A stretch of DNA of 64,000 nt, from the NCBI GenBank assembly GCA_035582835.1, contig JAYKAV010002766.1, positions 3,782,685 through 3,846,684 on the forward strand, given 5' to 3'. Origin of the DNA: Phoebastria nigripes. Its lineage: Eukaryota; Chordata; Aves; Procellariiformes; Diomedeidae. Positions 10,111-20,711 of the stretch are shown here, one piece after another. Every line of letters begins with the position of its first letter. Within the stretch, counting starts at the first letter, position 1. A model generated the notes under the pieces. That model did no database searches. It was not told the origin of the DNA and saw only the letters and a program-made list of their open reading frames with translations. The position numbers and the translations under genes are program-made.

Positions 10111-13100
10111 TATTATACTCCCCAAAAATGTCAGCCACAGCTGAGTATGTAGATTCCTGCCACTAGAAAGACTTATGACCATGTTTTCTTTTCCTTTGAA
10201 GACTGGCTGCATACTTAAGATCTCTCCCACAATGACCTGCAAGCACCTGCATATGACTCTCTTGTAGAAAGATGTGATAAATGAGTCTCAACAGCAACAA
10301 ATCAGTCTTATGGAACCGCCTTTGCCTCCCTAATACGTGCTTTCACCACATACACAGAATATCAACAATTGCCATGTGGCACCACTTTCTCTGCACCAAT
10401 ACTCTAGATAGACTAGCATGCTGTAAAATGTCTACCAGGCACCATCCAATCAGTCTTTTGTGAGACTGGGCTGTATTCCAGCACTAGTTCATGCAGCCGA
10501 TGTATTAAGCTCCGATTCATATTCAAGTCTCTCACACTTACACAGAGGAATTGGGACTCGGCGTCCACACAGATTTTGAGATATCTCCAGCTTCAATAAA
10601 TTCAGCTCCTACAGTTCAGAAAAATTCAAATGGCTGTAAAAAGTCAATGGCTGGCAGGAAGGAGGAACTCCGAGACAGCGTTGCTTCAGCCAGGTCTTAT
10701 TTTGAGATATACAGCTTAGCAGGCAAACCAGGTGACAATCTGGGATTGGGTTCACAATTTATATGCATTAACACCTCCTATGTTCACACCTGTATATCTA
10801 AGTATTTATTATGTGCCTCAGTATGCTAGCATGCTTTGGGAGACAATGAGACAGAAACATGGAAAGTCTGGAGTATGGCAACAAGTAACTTTTAGACATC
10901 TTGCCAAACAGTGGAATCCAGAGCACTGCTGAATTCTGCAAACAATATGGTGGACAAATTGGTATCCCAGAATGCAATCAACAAATATCTACATATTGAA
11001 TAAAGAATCACTAAAGTTAACCAGCTGAAAACAACAAGGAGTGAGGCTTCTGCTCTGCCTCTCAGAGAATTACATGCCTACCTCCAAATGCGACCTGTAA
11101 ATCATAAATATCCCTGGAATCAGGCAGCATTCTTTAACTGGTCTTGAAGCATCTGAGCAGCAAAAGAAATATCACAGTTCTCTATGCTTGTATTACATAG
11201 TTTGTCAGAATTTTGCTTTCCAAACTGTAGATTTAATATTTGCACCCATCTCAGGAGGAGGGAGATTAAAGAGAAAGTATCTCCTCCTTTAGCTTGGTAA
11301 GAGTTCTGTTTCTCCCTCTTGTTTACTGAAGTTCACAATGCTAAAAGTTCATTCTCAATTTTTGTATTTCATTCAGACATTATTTCCACATCAGAGTGCT
11401 CACAATGTTTCATCTCAGTAAGTTTTTGGGGTTTTCTGTTTGTTTGTTTGTGGGTTTGGTTTTCTTAATTATTAACAATTCTTCCTCAGTGTAAGAAGCC
11501 ATGTAAGAGACTACAGACTGTCACTTCTATTTGCAACATACACAAGAAATCCTTGCAATTTATTTCTTTTCAGCTGATTCTTGAGAAGGTATGCCCTTGA
11601 CAGATAGCCTCTCTATTCAGATATATCAGGGCAATTCCATAATTCTTTAGCATCAGTAACACAAGGCACAGACTCCCCTTGTAATTTACTTCGTAGAGTC
11701 AGTGGAATGGTTTTCAAGATTCTACAGTTACTTTCCCACAAACAAAATGCCTTCAAAATCGCACAAGCATTTGTCACTGCTCTTTGTCAGATAGTGCTGT
11801 TTCTTCTTCTGAGGGGAGGGTCTTCTTTGTACTTACATTGTTTAATGCACCCAGAGGGTTCACAACATTTTCTGTCACGATAACACAGTCTCTTCTCAAC
11901 CCCTAGAAGGACAGTCTGTTTCCAGAATCCATTTTCCAATTGTTAGCACGTTATCTGCTAAGTTAGTTATCCCCTCCTCTCCCTCTTTCTCCCTCAAAAA
12001 AAGTTTTAGCAGGTTTAAGCGAGACATGTCCCTCAGGTCACCCATCTGTCTTCATCTTTCATAAAAAGGCTTTTCAGCAGAAAAACTGAAGAGCTTCAGC
12101 TTTTGCTGAGCCAAATGCCTTACACCTGTTTACTTGAGATTTACATAGAATCATTCCGTGCCCTTTGACATTACCAATACAGGATTCATGCAACAAAAGC
12201 CACTGCTGCCCTTTAATTACATGTATGATGTTGAAAAAATTCTTTTCCATGATGCCCCATGAATGAGCTGGACTAATCTCTAGTAAAAGCTAACTGCATA
12301 AATATTATCTGGTATGGCAGAGAAGAGACTAGACATAAGACGCAAGATCTGTGTCTTGCCTCTGAATATCCAACCTCNCTTCCCAAGAGCGTAAGATCCA
12401 CAGACTCTGTAACAAGGTGTCACGTTTGCCATAAAACACCTCAGCAACAACAGGAATGTATGAATATATGATGCTGTTTGCAAAGCACAATTTTTTCAGC
12501 TGAGAGAAACAATTATTAATGACAGCATCTTTCTTAAATGATATCACGCATACTGCAGCAAGCCCATTTGTAATATAAGGAACTGTAGAAACTGCTCATT
12601 ATGTTAACAAGACCTCTTCATTCATAATGATATATCACTTGTATTTCAAAATAACTTTTTGCCATTTAAGCTCTTACAACCACACCGAGTAGGAAATAAA
12701 ACTGAGATGTGAACTTCTTTGGGTTTTGTCCTCTTTTTTTCCCTGGTCACCATTTTTATACCTACAGAAAAGCTGCAGAAATGTGACTGCTTCTGCTTTT
12801 TATCATAGGAAAAAGATCTGTGGTTAGAGTAAAATGTAAAGGTTTTCACTGTAGGTTACTCTCTTCCCTGCAACTAAGGAGCTTAGGCTAACTTTTATTC
12901 AGGACGACTTATCAATTGTTTTACCATAATAACAGCATTCTATAACTATATATATTTCACTATTTACTTTGAGTTACATATAAGGTGTTCTCTCACAATG
13001 CTGGATTTTGCTTAAGAGTGACCTCCTCCATACATAAACCAGTCCTGAGACACGAGCTTTTCCTTGGAAATAGGGATGTTGGCTTTGGAACGCAGTTTCC

Positions 13101-14384
13101 TATTTGACAATTCCTATTTTTGTTTTATCAAAAACTAGGACCCTTTACAAAACTTGTACTTGAGAACTGAGCATTAGTATTTTACAGGTTGCAAAGAATT
13201 CAGACATGGACAACAGAGGACCCTGCGGTTAATGATTCTTAGCAGTAATTATGGTTGAGGCAGTACTTGCACTGTCTTATTACACCCTTATTTTCACTTC
13301 AGCTTCAAAAAAAAGTATTTTTGTCATGATTTTTTCTGGTTGCTATATAGTCATCTGAGACATCGTGATTTCATTTAATTTTGCTATTTACTATAGCATT
13401 TCCCTCCATTAAAAAAACCTCACATTTGACCTACAGACAATAATTTAGAAGGAAGGTAAACCTGGCTAAATAAAAATGATATATTCTCATGGTGTCATTG
13501 ATGAATTAAAATCAGCAATTCCTCTTCCCAGTTTGTGGTTAATCCATTGACTGAAACAAACACACAGCCACTTAATTTCCATGATTAATATGACATTCCA
13601 AAATGAACAAAAGCAATCCTTTTTCCTTCATATTTAAAGATCAACAAAACCATGCAACTTCAGTACCAAAAAAACCCTCCCTTTTTAATGCAACACTGTT
13701 ACTGGGATTTTCCGTATGCAAAAGTCACGATATGCAGCTGTAACCTAATGTATTTCAGCAAATTTAAGGTAGAAAAGTTTCACCCAGTTGTATAATGTAC
13801 TAAATACATTATATAACAAGTAACAGAGATTACCACTTACATGCATCTGAATTTCCCTGAAAAACTTTTAACAATTATATTAAAAGAATGCTTGGTTTTG
13901 CATATAAGTAAAGTGCTTTTCCTTATGACTCTTAGAGAAGAAAGCAGTATCAGGGTAGTCCTTAAACCTCTGTCCTTTTATAACACAGACTAGTTACAAC
14001 TTGCCTATGATAGTTTAAGTTTCAAGTGGCATTTTTTGGTCTGTTTGTTTTTAAAGTTAATGCAAAATAAATGCATACCACTAATAATGGAGGAAGACAA
14101 AAATGCATGTCTGTTTTCGTAACTCCTAAATCATCCTAGCCTTGGTGAAACGAATAAAAGCAATACAGACTTTGCCTATCCCTTGATTTAACAGGGTTGA
14201 AAAATCACTTTCAAGAATGCGAGGTTCATTTTTGTGCTTCAAGGCAGAATAAACTATTGTTATGACATTCTTAACAAATATTTGCCTATCATGTTATAAA
14301 GAACTGCAAGAAATGCTTGAATTGCAATTTGCTGAAAGCTCAGGAAGTAATCAGAGAACGTATCACTTCATGTTTCTTACACTC
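10111..14384. other. Unassigned non-coding sequence
   Basis: No gene or named repeat is recognised. A (GTTT)-rich patch lies near 11430-11465. The part around 13300-13620 is complex, AT-rich and repeat-free, but I cannot judge its conservation. Open frames are at most 92 codons and without motifs. Confidence 0.55.
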
Positions 14385-14463
14385 ATCTCTAGGCACTTGC
14401 TATTATCTTTTGTCACAAACAAGGTATGCAGTTAAACTGACCTTTGGTCTGATTCAGTATGGC
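14385..14463 (+). mobile_element. Tail of an ancient CR1/L3-like LINE
   Basis: The stretch contains CACTTGCTATTATC and then GACCTTTGGTCTGATTCAG plus TATGG, matching the conserved 3' terminal region of L3-type CR1 elements (…GACCTTTGGTCTGACCCAGTATGG in that family). Only the last 80 bases or so are visible. The younger CR1 begins directly after it. Confidence 0.65.
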
Positions 14464-14489
14464 TGGAAGACTGAAGTCTGAAGCTTTGC

Positions 14490-15093
14490 CACATGTGGGG
14501 CCAGATGGGATACACCCAAGGGTACTGAGGGAGCTGGCGGAAGTGCTCACCAAGCCACTTCCAATCATTTATCAGCAGTCCTGGCTAACCGGGGAGGTCC
14601 CAGTTGACTGGAGGTTAGGAAATGTGACGCCCACCTACAAGAAGGGCGGAAGGAGGATCCAGGGAACTACAGGCCTGTCAGTCTGACCTTGGTGCCAGCG
14701 AAGGTTATGGAGCAGATCATCTTGAGTGCCATCTCATGTCACATACAGGACAACCAGGTGATCAGGCCCAGTCAGCATGGGTTTATGAAAGGCAGGTCCT
14801 GCTTGACTAACCTGATCTCCTTCTATGACAAGGTGACCNGCTTAGTGGATGAGGGAAAGGCTGTGGATGTTGTCTACCTAGACTTTAGTAAAGCCTTTGA
14901 CACCGTTTCCCACNGCATTCTCCTGGAGANACTGGCTGCTCATGGCTTGGATGGGCGTACTCTTCGCTGGGTAAAAACCTGGCTGGATGGCAGGGCCCAA
15001 AGAGTTGTGGTGACCAGAGTTCAATCCAGTTGGCGGCCAGTCACAAGTGGTGTTCCCCAGGGCTCAGTATTGGGACCAGTTCTGTTTAATATC
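14490..15093 (+). pseudogene. CR1 ORF2 reverse transcriptase, N-terminal half
   Basis: The frame encodes the finger and palm part of a CR1 reverse transcriptase. Visible landmarks are GPDGIHPRVLREL at the start, [15 protein letters not shown], motif A as VVYLDFSKAFDTVSH (catalytic Asp in LDF), and motif B as [15 protein letters not shown] ending at 15093. One base is missing near 14645 compared with the family, so frame changes between 14650 and 14690. The rest is open to the insertion point at 15093. Three N bases create unknown residues. The endonuclease domain is absent because of 5' truncation. Confidence 0.9.
15089..15093. repeat. Candidate target-site copy ATATC, left
   Basis: ATATC ends the left block of the host CR1 and recurs at 15695-15699 where the host resumes. 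With one copy removed the host reads L-F-N-I-F-I without a gap. Confidence 0.6.
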
Positions 15094-15694
15094 ATAGAAT
15101 CACAGAAACATAGAATAGTTTGGGTTGGAAGGGACCTTTAAAGGTCATCTAGTCTAACCCCCCGGCCGTGGGCAGGGACAATCTTCAACTAGATCAGGTG
15201 GCTCAGAGCCTCGTCCAACCTGACCTTCAATGTTTCCAGGAATGGGGCATCTACCATCCCTCTGGGCAACCTGTTCCAGTGTTTCACCACCCTCAGCATA
15301 AAAAATTTCTTCCTTATATCTAGTCTAAATCTACCCTCTTTTAGTTTAAAGCCATTCCCCCTTGTCCTGTCACAACAGGCCCTGCTAAAAAGTTTGCCNC
15401 CATCTTTNTTATAAGNCCCCTTTANGTACTGANAGGCTGCAATAAGGTCTCCCCGAAGCCTTCTCTTCTCTAGGCTGAACAACCCCAACTCTCTCAGCCT
15501 TTCTTCATAGGAGAGGTGTTCCATCCCCCTGANNATTTTNNTGNCCCTCCTCTGGACCCGCTCCAACAGGTCCGTGTCTTTCTTATGCTGAGGGCTCCAG
15601 AGGGCTCCAACAAGTCCGTTGTCTTTCTTATGCTGAGGGCTCCAGAGCTAGACACAGTACTCCAGGTGGGGTCTCACCAGAGCAGAGTCTCTAT
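15094..15694 (-). mobile_element. CR1 LINE inserted in reverse inside the host CR1
   Basis: On the plus strand it begins ATAGAATCACAGAAACATAG and continues TTTGGGTTGGAAGGGACC. This is the reverse complement of a CR1 3' end including the octamers. The minus-strand frame 15566-15189 encodes the ORF2 C-terminus, with [20 protein letters not shown], then [19 protein letters not shown] and KHWNRLP. It is truncated at its 5' end (15694). Nine or more N bases lie between 15399 and 15544, and a 44-bp tandem duplication lies at 15561-15649. It inserted after the host and is therefore younger by position. Confidence 0.95.
15561..15649. repeat. 44-bp tandem duplication inside the inserted CR1
   Basis: CTCCAACAGGTCCGTGTCTT at 15561 recurs as CTCCAACAAGTCCGTTGTCT at 15605. 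Both copies continue with TTATGCTGAGGGCTCCAGAG. The family normally has one copy. The copies differ at a few positions, so the event is not brand new, or one copy was altered later. Confidence 0.85.
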
Positions 15695-15699
15695 ATATC
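15695..15699. repeat. Candidate target-site copy ATATC, right
   Basis: This matches 15089-15093 and directly precedes the host codons TTT ATC at 15700. Confidence 0.6.
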
Positions 15700-16497
15700 T
15701 TTATCCATGATCTGGACGAGGGGATCGAGTGCACCCTCAGTAAGTTTGCAGACAACACCAAGCTGCGTGGGAGTGTTGATCTGCTCGAGAGTAGGAAGGT
15801 TCTGCAGAGGGACCTGGACAGGCTGGATCCATGGGCCGAGGCCAATTGTATGAGGTTCAACAAGGCTCAGTGCCGGGTCCTGCACTTGGGTCACAACGAC
15901 CCCATGCAACGCTACAGGCTGGGGGAAGAGTGGCTGGAAAGCTGCCTGTCGGAAAAGGACCTGGGGGTGCTGGTTGACAGCCGGCTGAACATGAGCCGGC
16001 AGTGTGCCCAGGTGGCCAAGAAGGCCAATGGTATCCTGGCTTGTATCAGAAATAGTGTGGCCAGCAGGACTAGGGCAGTGATTGTCTCCCTGTACTCAGC
16101 ACTGGTGAGGCCACACCTTGAATACTGTGTTCAGTTTTGGGCCCCTCACTACAAGACAGACATTGAGGTGCTGGAGCGTGTCCAGAGAAGGGCAATGAAG
16201 CTGGTGAAGGGTCTAGAGCACAAGTCTTATGAGGAGCGGCTGAGGGAACTGGGGTTGTTTAGCCTGGAGAAAAGGAGGTTGAGGGGAGACCTTATCGATC
16301 TCTACAACTACCTGAAAGGAGGTTGTAGCGAGGTGGGGGTCGATCTCTTCTCCCAAGGTGATAGGACAAGAGGAAACGGCCTCAAGTTGCGCCAGGGGAG
16401 GTTTAGATTGGATATTAGGAAAAATGTCTTCACTGAAAGGGTTATCAAGCATTGGAACAGGCTGCCCAGGGAAGTGGTTGAGGACGGAGGTATTTAA
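15700..16497 (+). pseudogene. CR1 ORF2 reverse transcriptase, C-terminal half
   Basis: The frame is open from TTT at 15700 to the stop after 16494. That is about 265 codons in the same phase as the left half once the inserted CR1 is ignored. It starts FIHDLDEGI. Motif C is present as KFADNTKLR where the family has FADD, so the second catalytic Asp is Asn (GAC AAC at about 15747-15752). Then come [63 protein letters not shown] and [11 protein letters not shown], the usual CR1 C-terminal landmarks. The last few codons are shifted (DGGI) before the stop. The FADN change alone would be expected to disable polymerisation. Confidence 0.92.
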
Positions 16498-16625
16498 AAG
16501 ACATGTAGATGCGGCACTTAGGGACACAGTTTAGTGGTGGACTTGGCAGTGTTAGGTTTATGGCTGGACTCGATGATCTTAAAGGTCTCTTCCAACCTAA
16601 ATGATTCTATTCTATGATTCTATGA

Positions 16626-19529
16626 TGCGATATTCCTCTGACAAACCACAAGCAAAGTGGGGATTATTTGGCTGTCAGTTAGAAGGTTTCCTCAAAGGGA
16701 GTAAAACGCCATAAAACCTTTATGTTTCAAATCTCACTACTGGACAGATAACAGTGAGGCAGATACCAAAAACCTAAAATACCTCTGATGGATTTGAAAA
16801 AAAGCTGAGCTCAGCTGATTCCACATGAATGCCCTCTTACCCTCTCCACTGTACGTAATGTGCCTGCTGCCAGTTACCATTCTGAAGTTTCTCTGAAGAA
16901 CAGTAAAAATAAATAAAGCCCCGAGTTCAGGCAACTGCCTCGGTGCAGCCATAAGCAAATGAAACTGTAACAACATGACAGGCTTTATGTCTGCCTTGGC
17001 CTACATTCTGCAGTCCCCCTGCTGAGACCTTGTGGCTGTCAAGTGCTCCTGATCATGCCCCAGTGATCCCAAACCTCTTCAGCTCAGTGGGTGAAATACC
17101 CAAACCGCAGTCAGCAGATGTCTGGCACACAGTCAGCAGAACGAGACAGCACCACATCGTTAGCAACAACAACAGAACAATGTCAGCACAGAAGGCAGCG
17201 AGCACAACTCTGGCCAGTACTACATTACGTGCACTAACAAAAACCAGCAGGATCCTATGAAGACTCGTTTGACATTTTTGCTATGGGCAGAAATGCTCAA
17301 GTTCTCATAACTAAGGAGCATTCCTAACATTGACTGCAGCAAGAACCCAAAATACTTGGGTTCTTCAGGAAAAAAAAACCAGCATTTATCCCCGGTTGCA
17401 TTATCAAGTAAATTAACAAAGACTCTTTGAGCTCACAGAACAGGAGGCTTTTTGGGGATTCAGAAATGTTACTGTTTCCAAGGAGAAAGCAAACAAACTC
17501 TTGCAATCTACATGATTTTCAGAGCAAATAAACAGTCCATCAGACAAAAGCCAATTAACCTCATTATCTTCAACCTCCATTTAAAGTTCCCACTTTTCCC
17601 TGTATCTCCCCTGCTATGCTTCTAGCCTTGTCTATCAGCAAGCACAGCTGCAAATTCAGGAAGGAAAATGCCCCTATGTGGTAGCTGAGGAGATTTGGAT
17701 GGTCCAAATCACCCCCTTCAAAAATCACTTTGCTGATTCATAGGGTCACACTGTAAGAAAGAGATACCCTGCTTCCGTAGCTCACTTAGAACACCCTGAT
17801 GCTTTGGGTTCTTCTGTTCTGTAAACCAAAATTTCCCATCAAGTCCTTCATGTTTTGGCTTCATGTGGTGGATGACTTCTTCTAAAGTTTGCTTAGAACA
17901 GCTACCACATCTCCACATTCACCGCACTTTCAACAGGTATAAAGTTCTGCACAGACTCAGCACTGGAAATTGCAAAGAACGTGAGTTGTATGGCAGCTGC
18001 CAAACCACACTCAGTTTGCTAAGTCTATAGAACACACTAAAATCTTCACACATCACACAATGTAAGTGACACTTATTAGTGTCTTAAGTCCACTTTTCTG
18101 AAGTTAACCTATCAGTTGTCTCAATCATCCCATTTCCTAAATGAGTAACTTCACAGACAGCCACTATATTCTCCCTCATATGCCTATGGCTTTCTTTTTG
18201 TTACTCTCCTCTGGTACTGCAATTCTGCCTTTCATCTATATTCTCTAAATTCCTCCGGCCTTCTCCCAGGGCATATGCAGAAAAAAACCCTGTTGGAACT
18301 GGAGTTCTGCCAAATCTAAATTCACTGACACTTAAAGGAATTCCAACTGCCTTCAAATCAGACTGAAAAAAACCTCTCATGATGGCTTATTTTTAATTCT
18401 TCTTAAGTAGAGGACTCTAATGAATTTTCCTGATTTATTGGGGGAGTAAGGCAGATCTAGGTTTTCACAGATTCCTTCATGAATATTTCTCACTACATAC
18501 TGGATGTCATTATTCTACTGAGAATCAATTAGCCCAAATGTTGTTATGACAGTTACAGAAAAATTGTATTTTTAGCTACAATTTATAGTGTTTTGTCTCT
18601 TCCCAAGCAATCTTCACAAAAATGCTGAAAACTTCAAACCTAATCAGGTAGTGAAAGAAAATCTCTTTGATGAGAAATATATGCGATTGGGAGGGTTTTC
18701 TAGAAGAAAACATAAGCTTTTTACTCCTAGATGTACCCTGCTACTTTAGAGGAGTCCAACTGAATGTATAAGCAAGCAAAAAGCAGCAAAGGGAGGATTT
18801 AATTTATTTTTTCTGTTTCATTTGATTCAATTGTAGACATTTCACAAGGAAGTGACAAATAAGCAATGCTCTCTTTGGCCATTTAATACAACAGATGCCG
18901 AACAATCATCTTCCATAGGCTGTAGCATCACAAATTCACTATGTCTGACGCACTTTCATTAGCAAACACTCTCCCCCCACCCCCCTTTCTCTCCTGTCCT
19001 TTCTTTCCACAACTACCATCAATATTAGAAGAAACGTAGCAACCTGGGAGATGGCTTACAAGGCAAAAGTCACATTCTGTGTGCTGCAACACATGTTCTT
19101 ACAGAAACTGTTCCGAGAGTCAGACAGGCTCACTATCATACACATTGGACACCTGTGGCCCAAAGGAAAAAAAGACCAAGTGTGAAGACACCCCTCTTTT
19201 GTAAACGTATTTTCCCTTGCCACAAGGGGAACTGAGAATAGGAATATGAGGAGAGGCAAATAAGTACGAAGGACAGGGGAAATAAACAGAACAAACCAAG
19301 TGTGATCAGGGGTTCCACATGCTAACGACATCAACTGATTAAAAACGGTAAGTGATTAGAAAGCAACAGAAGCTCCTCCAACAGCAATGGTGGTGTTCCC
19401 TCTCAAGACATGAGAAAAAGGCTACCTATGTTTAGTAGCAAAGTCATTGAGAAGCAACAACTATGCTACTTACAATAGAACCACACTACTCAAGTCCTAG
19501 GACTGTGAACGGGTGACAAGAAAAAAAAC
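16626..19529. other. Unassigned non-coding sequence
   Basis: No named repeat is seen. A minus-strand 66-codon frame at 17918-17718 has a CxxC...HHxxxxH pattern and is listed under findings only. A pyrimidine-rich patch (CCCCCCACCCCCC) lies near 18972-18990. Nothing else is supported. Confidence 0.5.
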
Positions 19530-19605
19530 TTAGAGGTCTGTCCTGTATCATATGCTGGACTCGACTAACATCAGGTCTACCAGTTCCTATGACCAGCAGT
19601 ATGTG
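19530..19605 (+). mobile_element. Possible old CR1 3' tail
   Basis: GGTCTGTCCTGTATCATATG followed by CTGGACTCGACTAACATCAG and CCTATGA resembles the 3' UTR end of older CR1 subfamilies (CATATGCTGGACTAGATGACC...CCTATGA). Only about 70 bases match, and with several differences, so this is a weak call. Confidence 0.4.
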
Positions 19606-20685
19606 AGAGTGAGGCTTGCATCATTTTCAGTCTTCTCTCCTTACACAACTTCACTCTGTCCACTTCTGACAGATGCAGCTAAGAAGGTGTTCCAGAAAAT
19701 GGTGTAAGCTGTTTGGTTTCCCAAACACATTTGAGCTTGTTGCTCAGTTCATCAGCTCCTTTCTACACTCTCAAATGAAACAATCTGGACAGAGGAAGAG
19801 GGGATAGTGCTTCAGATGAAGCCTCTACTTCAAAGAAAATGATGAAAAGCCAATTGGTCTTCACATTAAAGGCAGTTCCATAAAAAAGGACTTCCTGCCT
19901 CTTGCCACAGTCCTTTTTTTCTGAGTTTAGATCGACTGACTTTATGATCAGACTTAGAACTCTCATTTCATTTAACTTTAGTACTCAAAATTCACAGCAA
20001 AGATCTTTTGCAAAGGTAATGTTTTATTGGACTAAAAGATACTCGGACTTGCTCTCCCATCATGGGATATAATGATTTCTGCCCTAGCAGCAATGAAAGA
20101 GTTACATTTAAAAAAAATAAGCAGCTGCAGCCCTGTCACTATTCAGTGAACAAAACCAAACAGCACCAGCTTAGCTTGCACGATGGCAATGAAATCACTG
20201 TGCAGTTATAAAAAAAAAAAAAGACCTGAAAATGTGTCTGTTATCTCTCTCTAATGCACAGTGACAGCCAAACACAAACATATTTTCAAGGGTATTGTTG
20301 TGAGCACTGCAAGGAAAATCTGTGTCCAGATAGATCCAATTGTCTAACATGAAACATTTTGTTAGCCTCACCCACAGTAGCAATTAACAGGTTCACAGTA
20401 TTTGTCAGTTGCTAGTCTGTTACCATACAGGCCAAGAGAGAAAGCATACTCCCTACTTTCCACTATATTGCCACGCAGCTAAAAATGAGGCAAAAAATGT
20501 CCAAAGATTAGTTACCAAAAAACCACTGTTGGCAACAAGACTAAGAACTTTGTATGACAGTGATTTACCTTCACATCTGGGTGATTTGGGTGCTCCCTTA
20601 TCCTTTTTGGACACCCTTGCTATGATGTTTTTGCTCTACCATAATCATTAACCTTACATCCAAATCTCCTTACACGCTTCCAGAA

Positions 20686-20711
20686 ACAATTTATTTAGCG
20701 AAATAAATTGT
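20686..20711. repeat. Perfect 11-bp inverted repeat, 4-base loop
   Basis: ACAATTTATTT is followed by AGCG and then its exact reverse complement AAATAAATTGT. The arms are AT-rich. The structure could extrude as a hairpin, but in AT-rich DNA such a palindrome may be chance. Confidence 0.9.

Larger units (their letters stand above)
14464..16625 (+). mobile_element. Young CR1 LINE, 5'-truncated and split by a second CR1
   Basis: Two blocks, about 14464-15093 and 15695-16625, form one CR1 on the plus strand. Together they give roughly 1.56 kb of ORF2 (reverse transcriptase to C-terminus) and the 3' UTR. The element ends in CCTAAATGATTCTATTCTAT and GATTCTATGATG, the avian CR1 octamer tail. CR1 moves by target-primed reverse transcription in the nucleus. 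Coding similarity begins around 14490 (GPDGIHPRVLREL), so the exact 5' truncation point is uncertain. The copy is well preserved, hence relatively young, but is interrupted and cannot move. Confidence 0.95.

Noticed and set aside
12145..12170. ACATAGAATCATTCCG, like a reversed CR1 end
   Set aside because: No further CR1 landmarks follow.
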